A DNA stretch of 64,000 nt from Pelotomaculum sp. PtaB.Bin104 (GCA_002067205.1 MVQL01000211.1:62001-126000); one strand, 5' to 3'; numbered from the stretch's first letter, positions 1 through 9,903 are shown. Numbers and translations are program-made. The notes: generated by a model from the sequence alone, not told the origin.

Positions 1-1
1 T

Positions 2-316
2 TTTCAGCAAATTTTGACTGAACCGAGAAACGCTTTAATTAAGCAGTATACTGAACTTTTAGCAACCGAAGGAATATCGGTTAAATTTTCAAAAAATTCA
101 CTTGAAGAAATTGCGAGAATAGCTTATACTGTTAATGAACAAACAGAGAACATTGGCGCTCGGCGTTTGCACACGATTTTAGAAAAATTGCTGGAGGACA
201 TTTCCTTTGAGGCGCCGGAAATGGGCGGTCAGGCAATCGATATCAGCCGTGAAAATGTTGTCGAAAAGTTAGAGGAAGTTGTAAAAAATGAAGATTTAAG
301 CCGTTATATTTTGTAA
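2..316 (+). CDS. hslU: HslU (ClpY) ATPase, C-terminal part
   Basis: C-terminal 104 residues of the ATPase subunit of the HslUV (ClpYQ) protease. The frame is open from base 2, so the gene begins outside the window. HslU is a cytosolic AAA+ unfoldase that feeds protein substrates to the HslV peptidase. Visible are the [14 protein letters not shown] helix and the sensor-2 stretch [13 protein letters not shown] of the small AAA+ domain. The SRYIL end matches the family tail that docks into HslV. Only 18 bases separate it from codY, the same hslU-codY order as in the Bacillus clpQY-codY operon, so co-transcription is likely. Confidence 0.93.
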   Translation, partial: FQQILTEPRNALIKQYTELLATEGISVKFSKNSLEEIARIAYTVNEQTENIGARRLHTILEKLLEDISFEAPEMGGQAIDISRENVVEKLEEVVKNEDLSRYIL

Positions 317-334
317 GGGGGAAACAACAAGAGT

Positions 335-1138
335 ATGAAGGAGAGTATAAAGGAATTACTTGAAAAAACCCGTGAAATGAATAAGATGATATTAAGCGAG
401 TTGCATACGGATGTGGATTTTAGCGCTGTTGCGGAGGTCCTCAGCAAAAATATTAATGCCAGTGTGTATGTGCTGGACATACAGGGCAATGTGCTGGGCT
501 ATACCTACGTGGGGGATTGGGAATGTGAGATCATGAGGGAAATTGTTGAGAGCGACGGCGTTTTTCCTGCGGACTATAATGAAAAATTGTTGAAACATAG
601 CGAGACTACCCCCAATTTGGGCCAAAAGCGCGGTGAATGTGTTTACAGGCAGGAAGCCTGCCGCTTTAATAACAAAATAACCACAATTATACCGATTAGC
701 GGGACAGATGCCCGTGTCGGAACACTGATCATGAGCAGGTTTGGCGAGGAATTTACAGATGCAGATCTTGTTTTAGGTGAATACGGCGCAACTTTGGTAG
801 CGATGAAGTTCAGCAGGGCAAAGACTAAAAAGTTGCAGGAGGAGGCCCGGATGCGGGCAACTGTTCAAATAGCGCTGGAGACCCTGTCCTATTCTGAACT
901 GGACGCCATCCAGCATATCTTTGAGCAGCTTGACGGCGATGAAGGCCTGCTGGTGGCCAGCAAAATCGCCGACCGGGTCGGCATTACCAGGTCGGTTATT
1001 GTCAATGCATTGCGCAAGTTTGAGAGTGCTGGTGTAATCGAATCAAAATCTTTGGGCATGAAAGGAACTTATATTCGTGTTCTCAACAATTATTTGCTTG
1101 AGGAGCTGGATAAGCTCACAAAGAGTAAAAAAAACTAG
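335..1138 (+). CDS. codY: CodY, GTP/branched-chain amino acid-sensing repressor
   Basis: Global transcriptional regulator that represses nutrient-limitation genes when GTP and branched-chain amino acids are plentiful. Its 267 residues are close to the usual 259. The N-terminal two-thirds is the GAF-type effector domain. The C-terminal winged helix-turn-helix carries the nearly invariant ADRVGITRSVIVNAL recognition segment and the SLGMKGTYIRVLN wing. The ATG at 335 follows AAGGGGG. It lies directly downstream of hslU and is followed by a hairpin at 1181-1200. In many flagellated relatives codY is followed by the flagellar/chemotaxis operon. Here rpsB comes next, so that block is absent at this site. 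Confidence 0.96.
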   Translation: MKESIKELLEKTREMNKMILSELHTDVDFSAVAEVLSKNINASVYVLDIQGNVLGYTYVGDWECEIMREIVESDGVFPADYNEKLLKHSETTPNLGQKRGECVYRQEACRFNNKITTIIPISGTDARVGTLIMSRFGEEFTDADLVLGEYGATLVAMKFSRAKTKKLQEEARMRATVQIALETLSYSELDAIQHIFEQLDGDEGLLVASKIADRVGITRSVIVNALRKFESAGVIESKSLGMKGTYIRVLNNYLLEELDKLTKSKKN

Positions 1139-1180
1139 CCTTTACCACTTAAGATGAAGTATTTTGGAAAAAAATTGACA

Positions 1181-1207
1181 GCCCCGGCTTGCGCTGGGGC
1201 CTTATTT
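1181..1207 (+). terminator. Terminator-like hairpin after codY
   Basis: An 8-bp GC-rich stem (1181-1188 with 1193-1200, one G-T pair, loop TTGC) is followed by CTTATTT. The U tract is short. The hairpin overlaps the -35 region proposed for rpsB, so it could end hslU-codY transcription while the next promoter starts within it. Confidence 0.6.
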
Positions 1208-1217
1208 ATGGTAGAAT
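1189..1217 (+). promoter_or_regulatory. Possible sigma-A promoter for rpsB
   Basis: TTGCGC (1189-1194) and TAGAAT (1212-1217) are separated by 17 bases. The -10 is good and the -35 weak. Transcription would start near 1224, just before the structured rpsB leader. Confidence 0.42.
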
Positions 1218-1225
1218 GCGCAATA

Positions 1226-1283
1226 GTGTGAAATACACACGTTGCGTGACCTTGGCAAGGGTGCCCGCCAGTCGGGTTTTGCC
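1226..1283 (+). promoter_or_regulatory. Structured rpsB 5' leader, possible ribosomal-protein autoregulatory RNA
   Basis: Two hairpins can be drawn in the leader. The first is GTGTG/CACAC (1226-1230 with 1236-1240). The second is compound: GGCAA/TTGCC (1254-1258 with 1279-1283) enclosing CCCG/CGGG (1264-1267 with 1273-1276). A purine-rich stretch follows before the Shine-Dalgarno sequence at 1321-1329. Leaders of rpsB operons in several bacteria bind ribosomal protein S2 for feedback. Assigning that role here is inference from position and structure. Confidence 0.4.
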
Positions 1284-1335
1284 GGGGATGAAGGCAGCGG
1301 AGGGTACAAAACCACAGCGGGAGGAGGTGTAAATT

Positions 1336-2034
1336 ATGGGTGTGATTTCAATGAAACAGCTACTGGAAGCAGGGGTTCACTTCGGCCATCAAACCCGCCG
1401 GTGGAATCCTAAAATGGCTCCCTATATCTTTACAGACCGCAACGGTATTTATATTATAGATTTGCAGAAAACCGTCAGGAAGGTAGAAGAAGCCTATAAC
1501 TTTGTGAAGCAGCTTTCTCTGGAGGGTGACTCTATTCTTTTTGTCGGCACTAAAAAACAGGCCCAGGAGTCGGTACGGGAAGAAGCGGAGCGCTGCAGCA
1601 TGTTTTTTGTGAACCAGCGCTGGCTGGGCGGCATGCTGACCAACTTCCAGACCATCAGACGCCGGATCGACCGCCTGCATGAGCTGGAGAGAATGGAGAC
1701 CAATGGTACCATGGAAGTGCTCCCCAAAAAAGAAGTAGCGGAACTGTTGCATGAGAAGGAAAAACTGCAAAAGTTTTTGGGTGGCATCAAGGATATGCGG
1801 CGTCTGCCTGGGGCACTATTCGTAGTGGATCCCCGCAAGGAGCGCATTGCTGTCGCTGAGGCCAGAAAACTGGGCATTCCCATTGTAGCTATTGTAGATA
1901 CTAACTGTGACCCCGACGAGATTGACTACATTATTCCAGGCAACGACGACGCCATCAGGGCGGTGCGCCTGTTAACTGCAAAAATGGCTGAGGCTGTTCT
2001 CGAGGGCAAGCAGGGAGAACAACTTGCGGAATAG
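1336..2034 (+). CDS. rpsB: 30S ribosomal protein S2
   Basis: Structural protein of the small ribosomal subunit, located at the head-body junction. The 232 residues are full length. Family signatures are visible: the N-terminal [20 protein letters not shown], then [15 protein letters not shown] and [16 protein letters not shown]. The ATG follows a strong GAGGAGGTG. It is the first gene of the translation-factor block (rpsB-tsf-pyrH-frr). A clear terminator-like hairpin separates it from tsf, so S2 could be made in excess of EF-Ts, as in other bacteria. Confidence 0.98.
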   Translation: MGVISMKQLLEAGVHFGHQTRRWNPKMAPYIFTDRNGIYIIDLQKTVRKVEEAYNFVKQLSLEGDSILFVGTKKQAQESVREEAERCSMFFVNQRWLGGMLTNFQTIRRRIDRLHELERMETNGTMEVLPKKEVAELLHEKEKLQKFLGGIKDMRRLPGALFVVDPRKERIAVAEARKLGIPIVAIVDTNCDPDEIDYIIPGNDDAIRAVRLLTAKMAEAVLEGKQGEQLAE

Positions 2035-2045
2035 ACCAACATTTT

Positions 2046-2092
2046 AGGCAGGGGGTATCTCTCAGGGAACCCCTGCCTTATTTCTTGCTTTT
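2046..2092 (+). terminator. Hairpin between rpsB and tsf
   Basis: A 9-bp perfect stem (2046-2054 with 2070-2078) is followed by TATTTCTTGCTTTT. It probably gives partial termination after rpsB. A TATAAT at 2134-2139, preceded by TTGGAC at 2105, may be a separate tsf promoter, but the spacing is not ideal. Confidence 0.7.
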
Positions 2093-2177
2093 ATTTACGT
2101 TTGATTGGACCGGGTTAAACTTGGACATAATAATATAATACATGAAAAGATAGCCTGCAAAGGGGGATATTTACACT

Positions 2178-2840
2178 ATGTCTATATCGGCTAGTTTGGT
2201 TAAAGAACTTCGTGAGCGCACCGGCGCCGGCATGATGGATTGTAAAAAAGCGCTTACTGAAACCGGTGGTGATATTGATAAGGCTACCGACTACCTGAGG
2301 GAAAAAGGTTTGGCTGCCGCAGCCAAGAAAGCCGGGCGGATCGCGGCTGAAGGCTTGGTTGAGTCTTACATACACGGGGCCGGAAGGATCGGCGTGCTCG
2401 TTGAGGTAAACTGTGAAACCGATTTTGTAGCCAAGACCGATGAATTCAAATCTTTTGTCAGGGATATTGCTATGCAGATTGCCGCCTCCAAGCCTGAGTA
2501 TGTCAGCAAGGAGGAGGTCCCCGCCGAAGCGGTGGAAAAAGAGCGGGCAATCCTGCGGGCCCAGGCGCTAAATGAAGGCAAGCCGGAAAAAATCGTGGAC
2601 AAAATGGTCACCGGGCGGATCGAAAAATATTATAAAGAGGTGTGCCTGCTGGAACAGCCCTTTGTCAAAGACCCTGATACAACTGTAAAGCAAATGCTGA
2701 CTGAAAAAATTGCTAAGATTGGTGAAAATATTAATATCAGGCGGTTTGTGCGGTACGAGTTGGGCGAGGGCCTGCAAAAGAGACAAAATGACCTGGCTGC
2801 TGAAGTGGAAGCGGCTACCCGCGAAGTATGCGGTAATTAA
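2178..2840 (+). CDS. tsf: Translation elongation factor Ts
   Basis: Guanine-nucleotide exchange factor that releases GDP from EF-Tu in the cytosol. At 220 residues it is of the shorter EF-Ts type. The N-terminal UBA-like domain has [19 protein letters not shown]. The core carries the diagnostic [13 protein letters not shown], which contacts EF-Tu. The second half, with [16 protein letters not shown], is also intact. The ATG at 2178 follows AAAGGGGGA. It lies between rpsB and pyrH as in nearly all Firmicutes. Confidence 0.97.
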   Translation: MSISASLVKELRERTGAGMMDCKKALTETGGDIDKATDYLREKGLAAAAKKAGRIAAEGLVESYIHGAGRIGVLVEVNCETDFVAKTDEFKSFVRDIAMQIAASKPEYVSKEEVPAEAVEKERAILRAQALNEGKPEKIVDKMVTGRIEKYYKEVCLLEQPFVKDPDTTVKQMLTEKIAKIGENINIRRFVRYELGEGLQKRQNDLAAEVEAATREVCGN

Positions 2841-2908
2841 TTTTAGTAAAAAGGATTTTGGAGTGGCTGTGTCGAAATACCATTGAGAAAATGGAGGTTG
2901 GCCTTTAG

Positions 2909-3625
<717 letters not shown>

Positions 3626-3630
3626 CCTGA

Positions 3631-4188
3631 GTGTCAAAAGAGATCCTTGAAGATGCTGAAAGCAATATGAAGAAAACTGTTGAGGTCGTCAAGAAAGAGT
3701 TTGCCTCCATGCGGGCCGGGCGGGCGACGCCGGCGCTGCTGGATAAAATCAGCGTAAATTATTACGGTCAACCGACACCTGTTAATCAACTTGCTAATAT
3801 TACTGTGCCTGAGGCCAGGCTGTTGGTTATCCAACCCTGGGATAAAAACGCCTTGCGTGAGATCGAGAAGGCGATTATGAAGTCCGATCTGGGGATCACG
3901 CCGACCAGTGACGGTACGGTGATCAGGCTGGCCATACCTCAGCTTACTCAGGAGAGGCGTGCTGATTTAGTCAAGGTGATCAAGAAGAAAGCAGAAGAGG
4001 GAAAGGTGGCGGTGCGGAACCTGCGCCGTGATACCAATGATCATCTAAAAGCCCAGCAGAAGAAAGGCACTATTTCCGAGGATGAATTAAAGCGCAACCA
4101 GGATGAGGTGCAAAAGCTCACAGACCGCTACATTAAAGAGATAGATGGGATTTTAGCGGCAAAAGAACAGGAGATCATGCAGGTATAG
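3631..4188 (+). CDS. frr: Ribosome recycling factor
   Basis: Together with EF-G, splits the 70S ribosome after termination. At 185 residues it is full length. The family motifs [36 protein letters not shown] and [20 protein letters not shown] are all present. The last of these forms the tip of the triple-helix-bundle domain. The GTG start at 3631 lies 5 bases after the pyrH stop, with GGGGGGTGA as ribosome-binding site. It precedes two small genes not found in the Bacillus version of this operon. Confidence 0.97.
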   Translation: MSKEILEDAESNMKKTVEVVKKEFASMRAGRATPALLDKISVNYYGQPTPVNQLANITVPEARLLVIQPWDKNALREIEKAIMKSDLGITPTSDGTVIRLAIPQLTQERRADLVKVIKKKAEEGKVAVRNLRRDTNDHLKAQQKKGTISEDELKRNQDEVQKLTDRYIKEIDGILAAKEQEIMQV

Positions 4189-4193
4189 AAAAG

Positions 4194-4403
4194 ATGGTTC
4201 AATTACCTGATGTCATTGGTTATCCCTTAGAAGAAGCCGTGGAGCGGTGCAAGGCGCTGGGCTTTGCTGTCGACATTATAATCGCCAGACCGGTTAAGGA
4301 ATTTACCGGCAAAAAGCTACGTGTTGTGCGCTTTAAACAGGTTTCAGAGAAAGAAGGGGAGTTAACCGTGGTATATGAAGATATTAAGAAGGGAGGTAAA
4401 TGA
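4194..4403 (+). CDS. Small PASTA-like domain protein
   Basis: A 69-residue protein starting with ATG 5 bases after the frr stop and ending 3 bases before the ferredoxin start. It therefore sits tightly inside the operon. The sequence LPDVIGYPLEEAVERCKALGF resembles the first strand and helix of a PASTA domain, and GELTVVYEDIKKGGK resembles the final strand. PASTA domains usually occur in tandem outside the cell on kinases and penicillin-binding proteins. This one has no signal peptide or membrane segment, so that function cannot be assumed. The role is unknown. Confidence 0.72.
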   Translation: MVQLPDVIGYPLEEAVERCKALGFAVDIIIARPVKEFTGKKLRVVRFKQVSEKEGELTVVYEDIKKGGK

Positions 4404-4406
4404 GCG

Positions 4407-4577
4407 GTGGCCTATAAGATCACAGAGGAGTGTTTGGGCTGCGGAACTTGCATGGATTCGTGCCCGAATGAAGCAATTATTGAAGACGGTGATGTATGTA
4501 AAATTGATCCAGATAAGTGCATGGACTGCGGTGTCTGTATGGATTCCTGCCCCACAGGAGCCATTATTGAAGAGTAG
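4407..4577 (+). CDS. 2[4Fe-4S] bacterial-type ferredoxin
   Basis: A 56-residue electron carrier of the clostridial type. Two CxxCxxCxxxCP clusters are exact: CLGCGTCMDSCP (Cys 9, 12, 15, 19) and CMDCGVCMDSCP (Cys 38, 41, 44, 48). The two halves are pseudo-symmetric. An extra Cys at 31 is not a usual ligand. The start is GTG at 4407, 3 bases after the stop of the PASTA-like gene, with GGGAGG upstream. A strong hairpin follows. Its place between frr and uppS suggests electrons for a nearby Fe-S enzyme. IspG, encoded 5.3 kb downstream, is a plausible client, but that is inference. Confidence 0.93.
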   Translation: MAYKITEECLGCGTCMDSCPNEAIIEDGDVCKIDPDKCMDCGVCMDSCPTGAIIEE

Positions 4578-4584
4578 TGGACCA

Positions 4585-4614
4585 AACCCCCTCACTTGTT
4601 TGAGGGGGTTGTTT
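4585..4614 (+). terminator. Terminator-like hairpin after ferredoxin gene
   Basis: A 10-bp perfect stem (4585-4594 with 4601-4610, loop CTTGTT) is followed by GTTTACAT. The U tract is weak, so readthrough into uppS is possible. Confidence 0.6.
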
Positions 4615-4642
4615 ACATATGCCCTGGAGAGGACATAATCAG

Positions 4643-5431
4643 ATGTTCAAGAAAATCATCGATTTCTGGCATAAAAAAATGGCTGATCAGAATACTGCGG
4701 GTCAGGATCTGCTAAACCTCGTGGACCGGCAAAAAATGCCGGGACATATCGCCATCATTATGGACGGCAATGGCCGGTGGGCCCAGCGGCGGGGGTTGCC
4801 GCGCGCCGCCGGCCACCGGGCGGGAGTGGAATCCCTGCGGGAGGTGATCAAGCTTTGCTGCGAGCTAAATATCCAGGTGCTGACAGTATATGCCTTCTCC
4901 ACGGAAAACTGGAAAAGACCACAGGACGAGGTAAATATCCTGATGGGGCTTTTGGTCGAATACATAAACAAGGAAATCAATGAGCTGCACCAAAATGGTG
5001 TGCGCATTAATCCCATCGGCAGGGTGGGGGATTTGCCACGCCCTGCGGTAGAAGCCCTGATCAAGGCGGTGAAGCTAACCCGGGAAAATAAAACCTTGAT
5101 CCTAAATGTAGCCTTAAACTACGGTGGCCGCACCGAAATTATCGACGCTGTCCGGGCCATCGCCGCCGATGTGAAGGTAGGGTCGCTTAAGCCCGGCCAG
5201 ATTGATACCGACATAGTTTCCAGCTACCTGTACACCGCCGGGCAGCCTGACCCGGACCTGTTAATCCGGCCGTCCGCGGATTTTCGAATAAGTAATTTTT
5301 TACTCTGGCAGTTAGCCTATACTGAATTCTGGTTTACTTCCACCCTCTGGCCTGACTTCCGGCGCAGCCACCTGCTGCAGGCCCTGGTTGATTTCCAGCG
5401 GCGTGAGCGCCGTTTTGGAGGGTTAAAGTAG
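4643..5431 (+). CDS. uppS: Undecaprenyl diphosphate synthase (cis-prenyltransferase)
   Basis: Adds isopentenyl units to farnesyl diphosphate to form the C55 lipid carrier for cell-wall synthesis. The 262 residues fit the family. The catalytic start HIAIIMDGNGRWAQRRG with its Asp, then YAFSTENWKRP, LNYGGRTEI and PDLLIRPSADFRISNFLLWQ, are all intact. I chose the ATG at 4643 (MFKKII), which follows GGAGAGG. An in-frame ATG at 4619 has a poorer context. cdsA follows after 29 bases, giving the standard uppS-cdsA pair. Confidence 0.96.
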   Translation: MFKKIIDFWHKKMADQNTAGQDLLNLVDRQKMPGHIAIIMDGNGRWAQRRGLPRAAGHRAGVESLREVIKLCCELNIQVLTVYAFSTENWKRPQDEVNILMGLLVEYINKEINELHQNGVRINPIGRVGDLPRPAVEALIKAVKLTRENKTLILNVALNYGGRTEIIDAVRAIAADVKVGSLKPGQIDTDIVSSYLYTAGQPDPDLLIRPSADFRISNFLLWQLAYTEFWFTSTLWPDFRRSHLLQALVDFQRRERRFGGLK

Positions 5432-5460
5432 CTAGAAGAACCGAACAGGTTGGTGAAAAA

Positions 5461-6249
5461 GTGCTTTTACAAAGAGTTCTTAGCGCCCTGGTCGGCATAC
5501 CCCTGATCATCCTGGCTGTCTGGCATGGGGGCTTACCACTGCTGTGTCTAATTGCACTAATCGTTTTTTTTGGCCTTCAGGAAATGAATTTGATGCTCTC
5601 CAATTTAGGGCTGAACCCGTCGTTATGGCTGGCTCAGGCCGGAGGATTAATTTTAGTTAGTGGTGCATATCTATACGATGACGGCTATCCTGGCCCAACC
5701 ATTACCATCATCTTATTCCTGCTTTTGATCGCCACAGTGGCCTTATACCCGCGCTACTCACTCTTGGATAGTGCCGGAACCCTGATGGGGACCCTTTATG
5801 TGGGTTTGCTGAGCTACTTCTATTTGATCAGGACCTTGCCTGACGGCTGGATTTGGCTTGTCTTTATGTTCGCCGGGACCTGGGCTTGTGATACTGCGGC
5901 TTTTTTTATGGGGAAAGCCTTCGGCAGGAGGAGCCTGGCTCCGGAACTAAGCCCCAAAAAAACGCTTGAAGGAGCAATCGGCGGCATCCTCGGCAGTCTT
6001 GTGGCGGCCTATATTTTCGTTATCATTTATCCTTTTTTGTCAATACCCAAAATGCTGTTATTGGGGCTGGCCCTGGGTGTTGCCGCCGAGGTGGGTGACC
6101 TGCTGGAGTCAGCCTTTAAGCGACAGGCCGGCATGAAAGATTCAAGCGCGCTGATCCCGGGGCACGGCGGGATCCTGGACCGTTTTGACAGCGCCCTGTT
6201 CACCGCCCCCCTTGTATATTATTACGTCAGGCTGTTTATCATGGTTTGA
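5461..6249 (+). CDS. cdsA: Phosphatidate cytidylyltransferase
   Basis: Membrane enzyme making CDP-diacylglycerol from phosphatidic acid and CTP, the branch point for phospholipids. The 262 residues contain about seven hydrophobic spans. The C-terminal signature is split over SPKKTLEGAIGG and AEVGDLLESAFKRQAGMKDS, followed by GHGGILDRFDS, which carries the catalytic metal-binding Asp. The GTG start at 5461 has a weak ribosome-binding site, as expected for a gene coupled to uppS. Confidence 0.95.
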   Translation: MLLQRVLSALVGIPLIILAVWHGGLPLLCLIALIVFFGLQEMNLMLSNLGLNPSLWLAQAGGLILVSGAYLYDDGYPGPTITIILFLLLIATVALYPRYSLLDSAGTLMGTLYVGLLSYFYLIRTLPDGWIWLVFMFAGTWACDTAAFFMGKAFGRRSLAPELSPKKTLEGAIGGILGSLVAAYIFVIIYPFLSIPKMLLLGLALGVAAEVGDLLESAFKRQAGMKDSSALIPGHGGILDRFDSALFTAPLVYYYVRLFIMV

Positions 6250-6262
6250 GGAGACAAAAAAA

Positions 6263-7309
6263 TTGCCAAGAACCCTTTTGATCATTATCTATGCCATCCT
6301 GGCCACCGTGCTGGTTATGGCCGCTGTTAAATACTTGCTGCCGATCCTGGCGCCGTTTATTGTTGCGATCATCTTAAGCGGCCTGATGGAGCCGGTAATC
6401 GGGTTTTTGCAGTATCGGGCAAAACTTCCCCGCAGCCTCTCAACGCTTATTGCAATGACTATTGTGTTCGGCGGCATGGGTATCATCTTCGCGGCGATCA
6501 TTTTAAAACTGGTAGCGGAGTTAATTCAACTTTCTGTTTCCCTGCCGGTGGTGGCTGCGGAACTCCGGGCTTATTATCAGGATTTGATTGAGCAAGCAAC
6601 GGTATTCTACGTAAATCTGCCGCATGGGGTCACTGCCTCTCTGGAACAAAGTATCAACAGTTTCACCGCGAACCTCCAGGGCTTAATCAGCAGGCTTGTA
6701 AATTCCATCCTGCAATTTATTTCTTTTGTACCCAGCACATTGGCCATTCTCGTGGTGATCGGGCTGGCCACATATTTTTTTGCGAAGGATCGCAGGTTAA
6801 TTGTGCAATTGCTGTTGCGCATTATTCCTGCGCCCTGGGGAGAGAAATCCTTAGAAATTATGCGGGCTATATCGGCCGCCTTTACCGGCTATATCCGCGC
6901 TCAGGTGATTTTAATCACCATCACGATTATCCTGAGCATTTCCGGGCTGTATTTGATTGGCGCAAAATACGGCCTGACGGTGGGGCTGATTATCGGGCTA
7001 TTTGACCTGATCCCGGTTCTCGGCCCGGCAACCATCTTTATCCCCTGGATAGTCTGGTCTTTGGCTACAGGCGCCACCGGCTTCGGGATCAAGCTGGGAA
7101 TCCTTTACACGGTATTGGCCCTGGTCAGGCAGATCTTTGAAACCAAGATTGTGTCTGCCAATATCGGACTGCACCCGTTGGCCACCCTGATGGCGATGTA
7201 TGCCGGCTTAAAAATTATCGGCGTGGCGGGTTTGGTTGTAGGCCCGATCCTGCTGATTGCCGTCCAGGCCACGATAAAATCAGGGGTGGTGAACTTTAAG
7301 CTGAGATAA
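6263..7309 (+). CDS. AI-2E family transporter-like membrane protein
   Basis: A 348-residue integral membrane protein of the AI-2E exporter family (former UPF0118). It has a hydrophobic pair near the N terminus (LLIIIYAILATVLVMAAV), a soluble middle around residues 100-150, and a C-terminal cluster of spans. That cluster includes the conserved GLFDLIPVLGPATIFIPW. Family members have been linked to autoinducer-2 or ion export, and the substrate here cannot be read from sequence. I place the start at TTG 6263, 9 bases after GAGGAG. It is inserted between cdsA and dxr, which are adjacent in Bacillus. Confidence 0.85.
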   Translation: MPRTLLIIIYAILATVLVMAAVKYLLPILAPFIVAIILSGLMEPVIGFLQYRAKLPRSLSTLIAMTIVFGGMGIIFAAIILKLVAELIQLSVSLPVVAAELRAYYQDLIEQATVFYVNLPHGVTASLEQSINSFTANLQGLISRLVNSILQFISFVPSTLAILVVIGLATYFFAKDRRLIVQLLLRIIPAPWGEKSLEIMRAISAAFTGYIRAQVILITITIILSISGLYLIGAKYGLTVGLIIGLFDLIPVLGPATIFIPWIVWSLATGATGFGIKLGILYTVLALVRQIFETKIVSANIGLHPLATLMAMYAGLKIIGVAGLVVGPILLIAVQATIKSGVVNFKLR

Positions 7310-7518
7310 AATGCTTTAATACTGCTATATTCGATCCCTTTATGGTTTTAGCGAATGTATATATGCGATGACATGTGATCCGGTAGGATTGTTAAATCAA
7401 AAATATGCTAATGTGAAACAGACTGATTTTAGTAGCTGTTCCAGCGTAGTGATTCAAGTTTTACACAACGCTGATGGTTTACGGAAAAGTTTAAAAAAAT
7501 TATTTATTGGAGATTAAT

Positions 7519-8679
7519 GTGAAAAAAGTAGTTATCTTAGGCAGCACAGGATCAATAGGCAGGCAAACCCTGGAGGTAATTCGCGGGCTGCCTGAAAAGT
7601 TTAAAGTCGTTGGACTGGCCGCAGGGAAAAACCATCAGCTGCTGGCGGAGCAGATCAGGGAGTTCTGCCCCGATGTTGCTGTCTTAGCAGACGAGCAACA
7701 GCTTAAACTGCTTAGCGACCAGCTTGACCCGGCCGCAGTCCCGGAATTAGCCTGGGGGAAGGCCGGGCTGGAAAACCTGGCCAGCCTGCCCCAGGCCGAT
7801 GTTGTGGTTGTTGCAGTTAGCGGAGCAACTGGGATCTACCCTACTGTTGCCGCTATCCACGCCGGCAAAGATGTAGCACTGGCCAACAAGGAAACACTGG
7901 TTGCCGCCGGCCACCTAGTCATGGACCTGGTGGAGCTTAATAAAACCGCCCTGCTGCCGGTGGACAGCGAGCATTCAGCGATTTGGCAGTGCCTGGAGGG
8001 CCAGGACCGGGGCGCTGTTGAAAAAATAATCCTCACTGCCTCCGGGGGGCCTTTTCGCAAGCTAAGCCTGGAGGAAATGGAAAACATAACGGTAGATATG
8101 GCCCTTTGCCACCCCAACTGGCAAATGGGCAATAAAATAACCATTGATTCAGCTACTTTAATGAATAAAGGGCTGGAGGTAATTGAAGCAAGATGGCTTT
8201 TTGGGGTAAGCTATGAGCAGATAGAAGTTGTTGTTCACCCGCAGAGTATTATCCACTCCGCAGTCGAGTTTGTGGACGGGTCTGTGATCGCCCAGCTGGG
8301 GCTGCCGGATATGCGGCTGCCGATCCAGTATGCCCTGACTTATCCGAAGCGCCTGCCGGCTAAACGGCCCGGGTTAAAGCTGACCGGCCTGCAGGGTTTG
8401 ACCTTTGAGGCGCCGGATACGGATAAGTTCCCGTCGCTAAAACTTGCGATTGAAGCCGGCAGGGCCGGCGGCACCATGCCTGCAGTGCTAAATGCCGCCA
8501 ATGAGCTCGCCGTTAGTTTATTTTTACAAGGAAAGCTCCCCTTCCGGGCCATACCGGCCCTGGTTGGAGAGGTTATGGCCCGGCACCAAAACATTGGCAG
8601 GCCCGGTCTGGAAGAAATCATGGCGGCGGACTGCTGGGCCAGAGCAACCGGCGCCGAACTGGGCAAAGGCTTAATTTAA
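7519..8679 (+). CDS. dxr: 1-deoxy-D-xylulose-5-phosphate reductoisomerase
   Basis: Second step of the MEP isoprenoid pathway: NADPH-dependent conversion of DXP to MEP. The 386 residues start at GTG 7519 after TTGGAGA. The Rossmann motif VVILGSTGSIGRQTLEVI is at the N terminus. The metal ligands sit in PVDSEHSAIWQCL and NKGLEVIEARWLF, and the substrate loop CHPNWQMGNKITIDSATLMN is intact. About 200 bases without a gene precede it (7310-7518). Together with ispG downstream it supplies isoprenoid precursors for UppS upstream. Confidence 0.96.
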   Translation: MKKVVILGSTGSIGRQTLEVIRGLPEKFKVVGLAAGKNHQLLAEQIREFCPDVAVLADEQQLKLLSDQLDPAAVPELAWGKAGLENLASLPQADVVVVAVSGATGIYPTVAAIHAGKDVALANKETLVAAGHLVMDLVELNKTALLPVDSEHSAIWQCLEGQDRGAVEKIILTASGGPFRKLSLEEMENITVDMALCHPNWQMGNKITIDSATLMNKGLEVIEARWLFGVSYEQIEVVVHPQSIIHSAVEFVDGSVIAQLGLPDMRLPIQYALTYPKRLPAKRPGLKLTGLQGLTFEAPDTDKFPSLKLAIEAGRAGGTMPAVLNAANELAVSLFLQGKLPFRAIPALVGEVMARHQNIGRPGLEEIMAADCWARATGAELGKGLI

Positions 8680-8847
8680 GCAGCCATGCTGCACCCATTC
8701 CCATAGGCCTGGAGTCACGAGGTCAGGCAACATTGGTGCTGTTACCCCTGCTACTTACAGCACCACGAAGAATAAAATTTTCTTTTTGCTGCAGGATGAT
8801 GAAGGAACAAAACGACTGTACAACAAAAATGCAGGTGGTGTTTTTTA

Positions 8848-9903
8848 TTGTTGACCTTGGTTGCTTCGGTATTTGTATTTGGGCTGTTGATTATATTTCA
8901 TGAGCTGGGTCACTTTGCTGTGGCCAAAATGGTGGGAATCAAGGTGCATGAGTTCAGCCTGGGCTTCGGGCCCAAGCTGTTGGGCATCCCGAAAGGGGAA
9001 ACCTCCTACAACTTGCGTGCCCTGCCCCTGGGTGGGTTTGTGCGTATGGCCGGGGCGGATCCAAATGATGAAGAGAAAGATTTAGAGGACGAGCGCGGAT
9101 TTAATAAGAAGACCGTCGGACAAAGGGCAGCTGTAATATTTGCCGGGCCGCTGATGAATTTCTTGCTGGCTGTGCTTTTACTGGCGCTGGTTTTCCTGTT
9201 TCAGGGCCTGCCGGTGAGCACAACCGGGATTAGGGAAGTTGTTCCCGGCTACCCGGCGGAAAAAGCCGGAATTGTGGCGGGAGATAAAATAGTAGCGATA
9301 AACGGCTCTCCGGTCGAAACCTGGAATGAGGTGGTGGCCCTGATCAGTGAGCGGCCGGGGCAGCAAATAACGGTTTCAGTAGAGCGGGGCGGTGTTGAAA
9401 AACAGTTTGTGCTTGCCACTGTCAAAGATGAACAAAATGGGCGGGGGATGATTGGTATTGCCCCTGAGACCGGCTACCAGCCGGCAGGGCTGGTACCCGC
9501 ACTGGCCTTGGGGTTGGATTGGACCGCCAGGGTTACCTTCATGATTATCGACTATATTCCGAAAATGATTATCGGGCAGGAGCCTGCAGAGCTGGGCGGG
9601 CCGGTGCGGGTAGTGAGCGAAATCGGCAAGGCGGCGCAGATCGGGCTTTTGTTTCTCCTTCAACTGGCGGCCTTTTTGAGCATCAACCTGGGCCTGTTTA
9701 ACTTGTTCCCCATCCCGGCCTTAGACGGCAGCCGGATCCTCTTTTTGGCCTGGGAAAAGATTTTTGGGCGGCCGGTAGACCCGGTCAAAGAGAACTATAT
9801 TCACATGATCGGCTTTGGGCTGCTGCTGATCTTCATGGTGATTGTTACTTATAATGATATCCTTCAAATATTTATATTAGACCAGCAGCCGGGGCAGCAA
9901 TAA
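8848..9903 (+). CDS. rseP: RseP/RasP site-2 membrane protease
   Basis: Intramembrane zinc metalloprotease that cleaves anti-sigma factors and leftover signal peptides. The 351 residues include the zinc motif HELGH in the first membrane span. A PDZ domain spans about residues 120-200 ([26 protein letters not shown]). The second catalytic motif is [12 protein letters not shown] near the C terminus. The start is TTG at 8848 or the adjacent TTG, after AGGTGG. The stop overlaps the ispG start (TAATG), so translation is coupled. Confidence 0.95.
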   Translation: MLTLVASVFVFGLLIIFHELGHFAVAKMVGIKVHEFSLGFGPKLLGIPKGETSYNLRALPLGGFVRMAGADPNDEEKDLEDERGFNKKTVGQRAAVIFAGPLMNFLLAVLLLALVFLFQGLPVSTTGIREVVPGYPAEKAGIVAGDKIVAINGSPVETWNEVVALISERPGQQITVSVERGGVEKQFVLATVKDEQNGRGMIGIAPETGYQPAGLVPALALGLDWTARVTFMIIDYIPKMIIGQEPAELGGPVRVVSEIGKAAQIGLLFLLQLAAFLSINLGLFNLFPIPALDGSRILFLAWEKIFGRPVDPVKENYIHMIGFGLLLIFMVIVTYNDILQIFILDQQPGQQ

